From Paenibacillus farraposensis (GTDB lineage: Bacteria; Bacillota; Bacilli; Paenibacillales; Paenibacillaceae): DNA of 64,000 nucleotides. Below the pieces are notes generated by a model, which was given only the letters and a program-made list of their open reading frames with translations, was not told the DNA's origin and did not search any database. The DNA is taken from the NCBI RefSeq assembly GCF_020736845.1, contig NZ_JAFFQR010000095.1:48731-112730 (forward strand). Reading direction: 5' to 3'. Made by a program: the position numbers and the translations under genes. Shown here one piece after another: positions 54,347 through 62,701 of this stretch; positions within the stretch are counted from its first letter, which is position 1, and each line of letters begins with the position of its first letter.

Positions 54347-57343
54347 TTAAGGCTGCAAGCCCCAAACGAGCTTACCATTAACATACAAAGGCGCTTTCTC
54401 CCATTCTGTATAAGACGATTTGGTCGGATCATAAGAGAAATCGTCACTTTCGTTATAATTGCTCCAATCCGATTTGTTTACACGTGTTTGAATCTCTCCA
54501 GTATCCTGTCCTGGCGCCAGACTTCCCGCACCGGGGCCAAAGGAGACTTCCATGTAATAATCCGCACCGGCCACAGGCGTATCCAACTTCACAAACTTGG
54601 CTGTGACGTTGCCGCTGCCCATCTGTGCATAGTCACAATGGAATTCCTGTGCTTTATCGCCATCGATCGTGTAATAATACCGCAGCTTGACATTTTGCAA
54701 ATCGACAGCTTCCTCGCCCTTGTTCACAATACGGAAGCTTGAACGAATGTGATTGTCGCCTGCATTGGTATCGCCCACTCGGTACATTGCCACCAAATCT
54801 CCTGTAGCTGGTACAGGTGCTGCAGTTGGAGTGATGCTAACTTCTTGGGAATCCTCACTGGTACCCAAGGAATTTGTTGCACTGACTACATAATAATAGG
54901 TTGTATCATTCACTACATTTGTATCCTTGTAAGTGACATCTGTCACCGTTGCTACTGTTTCATAAGGTCCACCGCTTGTAGTGGAACGTTTGAGTGTGTA
55001 GCTCTCTGCGCCAAACGTTTTGCTCCAGTTCAGTGTAACTTCAGCATCGCCACCGGTTGCCTTCAGATTCTTCGGAGCTTTAGGAGCCGTTGGTTCAGTA
55101 GTTCCGCCGCCATTAATTAGTCGATCATATTCAGCATAAGCAGTTGCCATATCAACTTGGGACCAGAAGCGGTGATAAGTGAATTCAGGCACGCCGTTAT
55201 CCCATTTCTTCGTTTCTTTGTTCCATGAGTTTTCATATTTATTCTTGACATAGGACCACATAGGGTCCTTCACAATGTTAGGACGGATATCTGCATAGCT
55301 GGAATACGTACCGTTGCCGCCCTTGGAAGGATCGGAAGGTACTGTATCTTTGCCAGGAATGGTGTTGCCCTGTCCTGTTTTACCGCTCCAGCCGTTTGGA
55401 ATGTAGTTTTCTTTGGTAAAGTAGCGGTAGTATTCTTCACGTGTTTCCTTCGTCGCAATACCTACGCCGTCATTATAGTTCCATGCGGCATCCAGCAAGG
55501 ACTTGGACAGACCCTTCGCTTCTTTGCCCAATTCAGTAAAGTCTCCATTTTCGGCCTTGGTTGCGGCAGCAAAGAAAGTGAGTGCCTTCACATAGCTACC
55601 CAATACCCCGACATCTTGTACCGGATTTTTGGTTACTACATGTAGTCCACTGTTGCCTTTATATTTAGCAAAGCCGTTCCATTTATCCGGCTGTCCGCTC
55701 CATTCGAGGTTGCTTGGGAGCCAGAATTCGCCTTGGGCTTTCTTGGTAGCGACTTTTACATTTTTGCTGCTCTGAATACGTTTGCCTTGTGCATCCAGAT
55801 AGTAGCCTTGGGCATCAGTCATAGGGCGTTCATTGACAAATGCATAGTCCTTGGACCATTTAACCCATTTTTCCGTAGCTTGTTTGGCCATCTTGAACTG
55901 CTCGGAAGAAGTGTCGCCTTTTTTCGCTAAAATGTAATACAGCTCCGCAACACGCTCCATAGGCCAAGTCTGCATGCCGAACCAGTTGTTGGACGGCGGA
56001 TCATGATATACAGGAGCTGATACATAAGCCATGTTATAGAAAGTGCTTGTGCCAGCAGGATATGCTTTATAGGCACCATCCCAGCTGTTCGTCGCTCCGC
56101 CTGCAATTGCTCCCTCATCGGATTGCAGCCAAGTGTAGAACTCCAGCTGGCGTTGCAGCGAGGTGCCCCAATCCTGTCCTGCAGTTGGTGATTTTGGAAC
56201 CAAACCGCCATCCTTGTCGGATAATGCGTATGCCGCCACCACGTTCTGGTAGCCTTGGTGCGCATGGCTTGCGCCGATCCGCCATGCCCAGTTGCCTTCT
56301 TGGCCGAGGCCGCCGCCCCATGATGTATACCATGCCATCAGGTATTGGCTTGCATCTTTGCCGGAACCGGAAGTCGGGCTTCCGTTGGCAGCACTACCAA
56401 TTTTTTGGAAGTACTTATCATACATTCCGTAGCGTAAGTAATCGCCCATTTTCTTTGCTTTATTTAAATATACTTCGTTGTCATATCCCAGCTCTTTAGC
56501 CCAATACATCGCCTGAACCGCACGAGCATCCGCATCAGTGGCATTCGTATAACGCCATTGTGGAGCAGGATTCTTATCTTCCTTGGTGAAAAGACTCATG
56601 AAACCTTGGTTAGGCTTGCCGAACTTCTGATTGTCTTGCGACGGATGCGGGATAGTCTCCCAAACCGATTCCTGTTCTCCGCGCTGGAACGTATTAATAT
56701 AAGTAGCGGTATGCGACGGATTCAACAGATTGCCAAAACCATACCAGTTGTCCACGTCCAGCAGCCAGTGCATCAGATAAGTTTGATTGTTGCCATAAGT
56801 CGATTTCAGCTCTGAATCCAGCGGGTCTTTACCACCGGCATACTGACCGGTCAGACGGGCAGGATACACGTCTGGCTGCGAATACTCCGCTGCATAGGTA
56901 GCAGGACTGTTTGGATTGTAGTTGCCCATCGTAGGCTGAGCTTCTTTACCAGGGATAATATATTTCTCCATGTTATCCCAAGCGGATTCCAGATTGCTCC
57001 AGTCTCCGGTGTAATGGCCATACAGCACTTCGAGCCACATCCAGTAGCTGTACGCTTCCGAGGTCGTGAGGTGACCATAATCCGGGGCTTCACTAATCAG
57101 CGTTTCTACGGAATGATAAGGAATCCCTTCCTTTGAAAAATAACCGCTAGCCGGATCCTTCAACTGCTTGTACATTTGAAGAAAACGTGTCGCCTCTGAT
57201 GAGACTGCCGAAGCTGTGACCGATTTTACGGCCGATGCCCCGGCAGGGCTAGCTTGAGCTAAGCCCATAGTTAGCGGAAGAACCAAAACGGCCGACATAG
57301 CCATTGTGAAAGACTTCCTAAATGCCGATTTCTTGCGTATCAT
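54347..57343 (-). CDS. Secreted GH48 cellulase with Fn3 and CBM3
   Basis: 998 residues from ATG 57343. Residues 1-32 are a signal peptide. About 40-690 are the GH48 catalytic domain (EATRFLQMYKQLKDPASGYF, GIPYHSVETLISEAPDYGHL, SEAYSYWMWLEVLYGHYTGD; EGAIAGGATNSWDGAY; PEFTYHRFWSQVDMATAYAE). 735-825 are one Fn3 module (PKAPKNLKATGGDAEVTLNW). 840-998 are a CBM3 (LVAMYRVGDTNAGDNHIRSS, WSNYNESDDFSYD). GH48 enzymes are processive exoglucanases essential in cellulose degradation. Monocistronic, with terminator. The family is often single-copy, so this is a marker of a cellulolytic host. Confidence 0.96.
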   Translation of the reverse strand: MIRKKSAFRKSFTMAMSAVLVLPLTMGLAQASPAGASAVKSVTASAVSSEATRFLQMYKQLKDPASGYFSKEGIPYHSVETLISEAPDYGHLTTSEAYSYWMWLEVLYGHYTGDWSNLESAWDNMEKYIIPGKEAQPTMGNYNPNSPATYAAEYSQPDVYPARLTGQYAGGKDPLDSELKSTYGNNQTYLMHWLLDVDNWYGFGNLLNPSHTATYINTFQRGEQESVWETIPHPSQDNQKFGKPNQGFMSLFTKEDKNPAPQWRYTNATDADARAVQAMYWAKELGYDNEVYLNKAKKMGDYLRYGMYDKYFQKIGSAANGSPTSGSGKDASQYLMAWYTSWGGGLGQEGNWAWRIGASHAHQGYQNVVAAYALSDKDGGLVPKSPTAGQDWGTSLQRQLEFYTWLQSDEGAIAGGATNSWDGAYKAYPAGTSTFYNMAYVSAPVYHDPPSNNWFGMQTWPMERVAELYYILAKKGDTSSEQFKMAKQATEKWVKWSKDYAFVNERPMTDAQGYYLDAQGKRIQSSKNVKVATKKAQGEFWLPSNLEWSGQPDKWNGFAKYKGNSGLHVVTKNPVQDVGVLGSYVKALTFFAAATKAENGDFTELGKEAKGLSKSLLDAAWNYNDGVGIATKETREEYYRYFTKENYIPNGWSGKTGQGNTIPGKDTVPSDPSKGGNGTYSSYADIRPNIVKDPMWSYVKNKYENSWNKETKKWDNGVPEFTYHRFWSQVDMATAYAEYDRLINGGGTTEPTAPKAPKNLKATGGDAEVTLNWSKTFGAESYTLKRSTTSGGPYETVATVTDVTYKDTNVVNDTTYYYVVSATNSLGTSEDSQEVSITPTAAPVPATGDLVAMYRVGDTNAGDNHIRSSFRIVNKGEEAVDLQNVKLRYYYTIDGDKAQEFHCDYAQMGSGNVTAKFVKLDTPVAGADYYMEVSFGPGAGSLAPGQDTGEIQTRVNKSDWSNYNESDDFSYDPTKSSYTEWEKAPLYVNGKLVWGLQP

Positions 57344-57626
57344 TACATCCATCCTCTCCAAAAATAGGTCTTGACTTTACACAAAGCTTTGCTTTAAAAA
57401 AGGACAGCACAAAAAAACAGCATATCACCACACTTTCCCGTATAAAAAAAGGTAGAGGACACGCTGTCGATCATTTATATGCTTCTCATTGGCCCTATGG
57501 CAAAAATATACCACAAACGCCATCAAATGAGAGTTGAAAAAATTAGTATCTTTTGGATAATAGTAATGAAAATTGACGAAACCACATGGAATATACTAGT
57601 ATTTCTCAGAAGGGAGGAACTGAAGT
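57344..57626. other. Divergent promoter region, cellulase and DUF423 gene
   Basis: 283 bases of AT-rich sequence. It must hold the cellulase promoter (minus) and the DUF423 promoter (plus), but no -35/-10 pair or catabolite-repression site is close enough to call. No gene is seen. Confidence 0.4.
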
Positions 57627-57995
57627 TTGCAAACATTGCTGATTATGGGCTGTATGATGATGTTTTTAGCAGTCGCTCTTGGAGCCTTCGGGGCTCATGC
57701 CTTGAAAAAAAGACTTGCCGTGGACATGATGAGCATATTCCAGACCGGAATCCAATACCACATTGCACACGGGCTGGGTCTGCTTCTGCTAGGTGCGGTG
57801 GCAGGGAATTTCGTTCATTCTCCCCTGATCGTAGCCGCAGGCTGGGTGATGTTCGCGGGAATCCTTCTGTTCTCGGGCAGCCTGTATGCGCTTAGCTTGT
57901 CTGGTATCAAAAAGCTTGGAGCGATCACCCCGTTTGGCGGGCTCGCTTTTTTGGCAAGCTGGGTACTTGTCATCGTAGCGGTTGTACAAGGCTAA
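57627..57995 (+). CDS. DUF423 membrane protein (YwdK-like)
   Basis: 122 residues from TTG 57627, with GGAGG nine bases upstream. Four transmembrane helices (LLIMGCMMMFLAVALGAFGA, YHIAHGLGLLLLGAVAG, LIVAAGWVMFAGILLFSGSL, LGAITPFGGLAFLASWVLVI) and the conserved GAFGAHALK, FQTGIQYHIAHGLGL and GSLYALSL motifs. Function of the family is unknown. Ends in a terminator shared with the convergent gene. Confidence 0.95.
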   Translation: MQTLLIMGCMMMFLAVALGAFGAHALKKRLAVDMMSIFQTGIQYHIAHGLGLLLLGAVAGNFVHSPLIVAAGWVMFAGILLFSGSLYALSLSGIKKLGAITPFGGLAFLASWVLVIVAVVQG

Positions 57996-58003
57996 GCCCT
58001 GAC

Positions 58004-58048
58004 CAACACAAGAGACTTGGAAAGGTAGACGCTTCCAAGTCTCTTAGC
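58004..58048. terminator. Bidirectional terminator
   Basis: AAGAGACTTGGAA pairs with TTCCAAGTCTCTT, a 13-bp perfect stem between two convergent genes. Confidence 0.85.
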
Positions 58049-58073
58049 AACTTCTGTAATATAAAGGAAAAAA

Positions 58074-58928
58074 TTACTTCGTCTGTACTCCCTGCGCTTT
58101 CTGAGCCGCTAACCGATGGCCTTCGATATAGCATCTGGATTCGGCCATTTGATGCTCCTTCGCGGCTTCCATAATGATGTGGGCCCCTGGCTTATACTGC
58201 TCCAGCAGTTCCATGTAGAGACCATAGTTCATGTTACCAAACCCCGGCGGTACCGTCTCAATCTCACCTGACGATGATAACCGGCGGTCTTTGGCATGTG
58301 CTGCAATAATCCGAGGTCCCAGCAGTCGGAAAGCTTCGCGAATAACCTCATCCTGCTGTGCCAGATTTTCCGTTTTCAGCAGATTCCCGGGATCAATGAC
58401 CACACCGATTTGGGAAGAAGGTACTTCTTCCAGTAAGGCTGCCAGCTCTGCAGCTGTGCCGACCAAATGATCGTTCGCAGCTTCCAAGCCTACAAATACG
58501 CCCCATTGTCCTGCTTCATCTGCCAATTCGCGTACAACCTCTTTGACAACTCTCCAGTCTCGCTCTGTATATGCGCTGCCATCCCTATTGCGCCCGACTT
58601 CTGCGGCGACGATGGGTGCCCCCAGCAGACCCGCGTATCGAATCAGTTCTTTGAAGCGCTCTACATTTTCACGCAACAATTGCTCGTCCTGTACAAAAAA
58701 ATGCAAATAGCACCCGAGCACCGATATGGATACTCCATGCTTGCGAAACTCCTCGGCGATAGACAATGCTAATCCCGGGCTGAACTTGCCCGGTTTATTA
58801 AAATTCACATCGCTGATCGCTCTCCACGGAGCCAGCTGCACATGAGTAAAGCCTGCTGCACCTACTTTAGCAGCCAGCTGGCGATATGGCAGCTTGCCAA
58901 ATAAATGTGCCAATACACCAACAGTCAC
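58074..58928 (-). CDS. Sugar phosphate isomerase/epimerase (TIM barrel)
   Basis: About 284 residues from GTG 58928 (GAGG eight bases upstream); ATG 58934 is an alternative. AP-endonuclease-2-like TIM barrel: GFTHVQLAPWRAI, VSISVLGCYLHFFV, IVAAEVGRN, FVGLEAANDHLVGTAAEL, IGVVIDPGNLL, IIAAHAKDRRL, GNMNYGLYMELL. Metal ligands (E, D, H, E) are at the usual strand ends. Likely inositol- or sugar-metabolism enzyme. Followed 18 bases upstream (to the right) by the thioesterase gene, so perhaps co-transcribed. Confidence 0.88.
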   Translation of the reverse strand: MTVGVLAHLFGKLPYRQLAAKVGAAGFTHVQLAPWRAISDVNFNKPGKFSPGLALSIAEEFRKHGVSISVLGCYLHFFVQDEQLLRENVERFKELIRYAGLLGAPIVAAEVGRNRDGSAYTERDWRVVKEVVRELADEAGQWGVFVGLEAANDHLVGTAAELAALLEEVPSSQIGVVIDPGNLLKTENLAQQDEVIREAFRLLGPRIIAAHAKDRRLSSSGEIETVPPGFGNMNYGLYMELLEQYKPGAHIIMEAAKEHQMAESRCYIEGHRLAAQKAQGVQTK

Positions 58929-58946
58929 TACCATCACCTCTTCTTT

Positions 58947-59681
58947 TTAATGTTGTATTCTGTTTGCCACTGCACTGCGTTCCAAATTCTCATTGATGAT
59001 CTGTGTAATCCGTTCCATTTCATCATGAATAAAAAAATGTCCCCCATCAAAGGTGAACATACGAAAATCCTGATCCGTATGCTGCGCCCACGCTTCCACA
59101 TCCTGCAAGGCCAACGTATTATCGGCCAGTCCCGTCAGAGCAGTAACAGGACAATGTAGGGGTGCGGATTTGGCCGTGTACTTATACGTCTCAACGGCTT
59201 TAAAATCCGCTCTTAACACCGGCATAAAATAATCGTACAATTCCTGATTATCGAAAATAGCCTCAGAAAGCTGCCCGTACCGCTTCAAATGCGCCCTAAA
59301 CTGATCTGCGGGCAGATCATGTGACCGCGGGAAATTCCTTGGGATATGCGGTGCCCGTCCACCGGAAACGAACAGATGAGCAGGCTGGTCATATCCGCCG
59401 GCTACCAGCTTGTAGTACAACTCGAACGCAATCATCGTCCCCATGCTGTGACCATATATGGCATAACGGTCGCCGGGGACTAACTCCTCTCCGATCTGGT
59501 GGAGCAGATCATCGCTCATCTCCTCGATACTATCCTTTAGTCGTTCTCCAGTACGAATCCCTCTGCCCGCCAGCTCCAGCGGAACAAGCTTAATCTGTGG
59601 ATGCAGCAGCTTCTTCCATTTGAAGCTGACTGATGCCGACCCGCCTGCATATGAAATGAAAAATAATGTAATCAGTGCCAT
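58947..59681 (-). CDS. Type II thioesterase (NRPS/PKS-associated)
   Basis: 244 residues from ATG 59681 (GCAGGAGGTTGCAAA upstream). Alpha/beta hydrolase: ISYAGGSASVSFKWKKLL, LELAGRGIRTGERL, YAIYGHSMGTMIAFELYYKL (nucleophile Ser in GHSMG), ALTGLADNTLAL (Asp) and FDGGHFFIHDEM (His). This pattern is typical of SrfAD/GrsT proofreading thioesterases, which release misprimed acyl groups from carrier proteins. No synthetase is in view, so it must serve elsewhere. Confidence 0.93.
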   Translation of the reverse strand: MALITLFFISYAGGSASVSFKWKKLLHPQIKLVPLELAGRGIRTGERLKDSIEEMSDDLLHQIGEELVPGDRYAIYGHSMGTMIAFELYYKLVAGGYDQPAHLFVSGGRAPHIPRNFPRSHDLPADQFRAHLKRYGQLSEAIFDNQELYDYFMPVLRADFKAVETYKYTAKSAPLHCPVTALTGLADNTLALQDVEAWAQHTDQDFRMFTFDGGHFFIHDEMERITQIINENLERSAVANRIQH

Positions 59682-59898
59682 TTTGCAACCTCCTGCCTTA
59701 CTGAATCCTAACTTTTTCATTTTAGCATAAAAAGGGATATTTACCCATTTCGAATATTTTGCAAATTCAGGAAAAGCAGTCGGGGAAATCAAGCACCTTT
59801 TTTTTGAACAGGAAATGTCCTCCTTCAGAAAGAACAGTTTTATGTTTGAATATAATCAAGTGTTGGGTCTTATTTTCAAATTGAGAGGAGTCTGCGCT

Positions 59899-60711
59899 AT
59901 GAAGTACGGTTTCTTTGATGATTCCAGTCAGGAATATGTCATCCACACCCTTCACCCCCCCTATACCTGGATTAATTATTTGGGCAGCGAACGATTTTTG
60001 GGGCTGATCTCCAATCCGGGCGGCGGCTATGCATTTTACCGGATGCTCGTTTGCGCCGTTTGACAAGGTATCGGTACAACAATATTCCTGTCGATAACGG
60101 GGGCGTTATTTTTATATTTATGATAACGGAGATTATTGGACTCCGGGCTGGATGCCGGTTAAGCGAGATCTGGATCAGTATGAATGTCGCCATGGGCTTG
60201 GCTATACCTCCATTATGGCAGAACGGAACGGTATTCGCGCTATACAACTGGCTTTTGTCCCCTTGGCTTTTGACGGAGAAGTACATCAAGCCAAGCTTCT
60301 CAACACCTCAGCACAGGCTAAAAAGATCAAACTCTTTCCTTTTGTAAAATTTTGTTTCCGGAACGCCTATAACGATATGACCAATTTTCAGCGTAACCTG
60401 AACACAGGCGAGGTCGAAGTTCAGGGCTCCGTCATTTATCATACAACGGAATATCGGGAGCTCCGCAACCACTATGCTTTTTTCTCTGCGAACCATCCGC
60501 TGGCAGGATTCGATACAGATCGTGAAGCTTTTCTCGGCTCTATTACGGACTGGATCAGCCCCAGATAGTCGTTGCAGGCCAGGCCTCCAACTCGATTGCC
60601 AGCGGCTGGTCTCCTATCGCCTCGCATTGTATCGAGGTTATGCTGGCGCCAGGCGAGGAGAAGTGCTATAACTTTGTACTTGGAGTGTTATTGGGGCAGA
60701 CAAGTGCGTAA
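59899..60711 (+). pseudogene. GH94 (cellobiose phosphorylase-like) remnant
   Basis: The 5' third of a GH94 gene (usual length about 800 residues) spread over three frames. Frame 1 from ATG 59899: MKYGFFDDSSQEYVIHTLHP, INYLGSERFLGLISNPGGGY, AFYR. Then a 1-base loss near 60042 leads to [19 protein letters not shown], a second near 60104 to [20 protein letters not shown] ... [20 protein letters not shown], and a third near 60562 to ASGWSPIASHCIEVMLAPGE. It ends at 60711 with no catalytic domain. A good ribosome binding site (GAGAGGAG) remains, so decay is recent. Its loss fits a cellulolytic strain that keeps other cellobiose enzymes. Confidence 0.9.
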
Positions 60712-60727
60712 GCCTTTAAAAATTAGC

Positions 60728-60756
60728 TTCAACTTCATCACATAGTATCTTATAAT
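60728..60756 (+). promoter_or_regulatory. Sigma-A promoter of the diguanylate cyclase gene
   Basis: TTCAAC (60728-60733), a 17-base spacer and TATAAT (60751-60756), 38 bases before the ATG. Confidence 0.6.
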
Positions 60757-60794
60757 ACGAGAATGACTAAAGATACATTAAGTGTGGTGACATC

Positions 60795-61916
60795 ATGACT
60801 AAAGCAAAACGGGTTGCTCAACATATGGATTACAAAATAAAGCAAGGCCTCTGGGTGCGCAAAATGTTATTACTTTACTGGGCGATTATTGCAGTACATT
60901 TTATCGTCCAGCTTGGGAGCTATCTATTTCTCGACTATCGCGCTACACCTTATGAATTTTGCGTTGGAACCCTTATTGTTCCCACGCTATTCATGTGCGG
61001 TTCCAACTTGCTTGCAGAGTTGGCTCATCATAAATACAACAGGTTTTCTTTCGTAATCCTGATTATGGCGAGTACGATTATTTGCTGGATGATTATTCGT
61101 TTAAACTATGAAATCCGGATTATTACGGCATTGTGCTTGTTGCCTATTTTCTCATCCGTCTTGTTTTTCAATCGCCGCCTGATATGGCTTTCCTTTGTTT
61201 TGCAAGTTGTAGTCTTTTTTTCCTTAGTAGCTATTGACGGTTCCTTTCGTACCTACTTTTCGGACTTTGACATCGTAGCCATTCCGACATTTTTGATTAT
61301 GTCCACCTTTATTGCTCTCATCATTCAGGCCAGCGGCCGTGATCTGCTAGTGGATTTGTATAAAACACAGCACGCCCAGCAGGAGTTAATGATCAGTAAC
61401 GCGATTATAAGCAAAATGTCAATGACCGATGGACTGACAAAGCTGTATAATCATTTATCGTTTCAAACGTTTTATGAGAAAGCTCTCGAATATGCCAAGC
61501 AAGGTGCCGTTATCCATTTAGCGGTAGTAGATATTGATAATTTCAGGAAAATTAATGACACTTACGGACACCAGTTTGGAGATAAGATTTTGGAGAGCAT
61601 CTCGCAAATCATTACGGAGCAGATTACAGCCAATGACATTCCAGCCCGATATGGTGGTGAGGAATTTGCTATTCTAATGTTCGAGCATACTTTTGAAGAA
61701 GCTTATCAGATTGTCGAGTGCATTCGTCGTGAAGTGGAGAAGATGACCTATGTCGAGAAAATGCAAAGCGTTTCCGTGACCGTAAGCATCGGATTAAAAA
61801 GCTATTCGGAAGAAATGAACAAAGATACATTCTTCCAGGGAGCAGATGACTATCTCTATCAAGCCAAGCGTTCCGGAAAAAATAAAATTGTTACTGATCT
61901 TAACGATATCGCTTAA
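60795..61916 (+). CDS. Membrane diguanylate cyclase (GGDEF)
   Basis: 373 residues. Residues 24-180 hold about six transmembrane helices (LLLYWAIIAVHFIVQLGSYL, LIVPTLFMCGSNLLAEL, FVILIMASTIICWMIIRL, FVLQVVVFFSLVAI, IPTFLIMSTFIALII). Residues 210-370 are GGDEF: MTDGLTKLYNHLSFQTFYEK, VVDIDNFRKINDTYGHQFGD, ARYGGEEFAILM. The GGEEF signature is intact, so it should make c-di-GMP. No I-site RxxD is seen just upstream. It probably senses a membrane signal. Own promoter and terminator. Confidence 0.95.
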   Translation: MTKAKRVAQHMDYKIKQGLWVRKMLLLYWAIIAVHFIVQLGSYLFLDYRATPYEFCVGTLIVPTLFMCGSNLLAELAHHKYNRFSFVILIMASTIICWMIIRLNYEIRIITALCLLPIFSSVLFFNRRLIWLSFVLQVVVFFSLVAIDGSFRTYFSDFDIVAIPTFLIMSTFIALIIQASGRDLLVDLYKTQHAQQELMISNAIISKMSMTDGLTKLYNHLSFQTFYEKALEYAKQGAVIHLAVVDIDNFRKINDTYGHQFGDKILESISQIITEQITANDIPARYGGEEFAILMFEHTFEEAYQIVECIRREVEKMTYVEKMQSVSVTVSIGLKSYSEEMNKDTFFQGADDYLYQAKRSGKNKIVTDLNDIA

Positions 61917-61937
61917 TGTTAATAGCAATTCATTAGA

Positions 61938-61972
61938 TGAGACTCCGGCATGAGTTTGCCGGAGTTTTTTTA
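61938..61972 (+). terminator. Terminator of the diguanylate cyclase gene
   Basis: ACTCCGGC (61942-61949) pairs with GCCGGAGT (61958-61965), followed by TTTTTT. Confidence 0.92.
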
Positions 61973-61999
61973 GCATGTAGAGTCTAAAAATCTTCGGAG

Positions 62000-62028
62000 T
62001 TGACAATCCTAAAATTTGAAACTAATAT
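62000..62028 (+). promoter_or_regulatory. Sigma-A promoter of the quinone reductase gene
   Basis: TTGACA (62000-62005), 17-base spacer, TAATAT (62023-62028). The leader carries repeated TTAC/GTAA elements near 62030-62058 (TTACACATACATTTGTAA), a likely operator for an HxlR/MarR-type regulator. Confidence 0.75.
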
Positions 62029-62085
62029 TGTTACACATACATTTGTAATCTACTTACATAAAATTAGTTTTGAGGAGGATTTTTT

Positions 62086-62604
62086 ATGTCAACACTCGTG
62101 ATTATCGCCCACCCTAATCTTGCAGAGTCTCGCATTAGCAAACGATGGGTGCAAGAGCTCCAAAAGCAGTCCGGCGTGACTGTTCACAGCCTGTATGAAG
62201 CATACCCAGATGAGCAGATCAACGTCGCTCACGAGCAGAAGCTGCTGGAGCAGCATGATCGCATTGTTCTGCAATTTCCTTTTTATTGGTATAGCACCCC
62301 TTCTCTGTTGAAAAAATGGCTGGATAAGATCTTAACTTACGGCTGGGCTTATGGAAGTGAAGGCGGCAAGCTGCAGGGCAAAGAGCTGTTAATTGCCTTG
62401 TCTGCTGCCAGTGTGGAGGAAAACTACCAGCATGACGGGCGGAATAGATACACGATAGAAGAGCTGTTGAGACCTCTCGAGGCTACAAGCCATATGATTG
62501 GTACCAAGCTGCTGCCTTATTTTGTACAATATGGCGCCGGAGTTCTGACCGATGAGCAGCTGGAGCAATCGGCACAAAAATACGTGCAAGCGGTTATTTC
62601 TTAA
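62086..62604 (+). CDS. NAD(P)H quinone reductase (flavodoxin-like)
   Basis: 172 residues with GAGGAGGATTTTT upstream. Flavodoxin-like fold: LVIIAHPNLAESRISKRWVQ, HDRIVLQFPFYWYSTPSLLK, KWLDKILTYGWAYGSEGGKL, ELLIALSAASVEENYQHDG. This is the FMN-binding NQO/KefF/YwrO group that detoxifies quinones or azo compounds. Full length and monocistronic. The promoter and leader repeats suggest induction by a redox or quinone-sensing regulator. Confidence 0.94.
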   Translation: MSTLVIIAHPNLAESRISKRWVQELQKQSGVTVHSLYEAYPDEQINVAHEQKLLEQHDRIVLQFPFYWYSTPSLLKKWLDKILTYGWAYGSEGGKLQGKELLIALSAASVEENYQHDGRNRYTIEELLRPLEATSHMIGTKLLPYFVQYGAGVLTDEQLEQSAQKYVQAVIS

Positions 62605-62614
62605 GCTTTCTGCC

Positions 62615-62687
62615 CAAAAAGCCTCTTGGTCGGCAGCTGCCATATTCTGCTCCACTGCAGAAGGCAGCTCCAGCCAAGAGGCTTTAC
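62615..62687. terminator. Long bidirectional terminator hairpin
   Basis: AGCCTCTTGG...CAGCTGCC pairs with GGCAGCTCC...CCAAGAGGCT (62619-62683) between two convergent genes. Confidence 0.8.
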
Positions 62688-62701
62688 TGTTCAGCTTATA
62701 T

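Noticed and set aside
57479..57895. 138-residue ORF on + overlapping the DUF423 gene
   Set aside because: Out of frame with the well-conserved DUF423 gene, which has the better ribosome binding site and transmembrane pattern.
60152..60568. Separate 138-residue protein
   Set aside because: It is the middle frame of the GH94 pseudogene; flanking frames supply the missing N- and C-terminal sequence.
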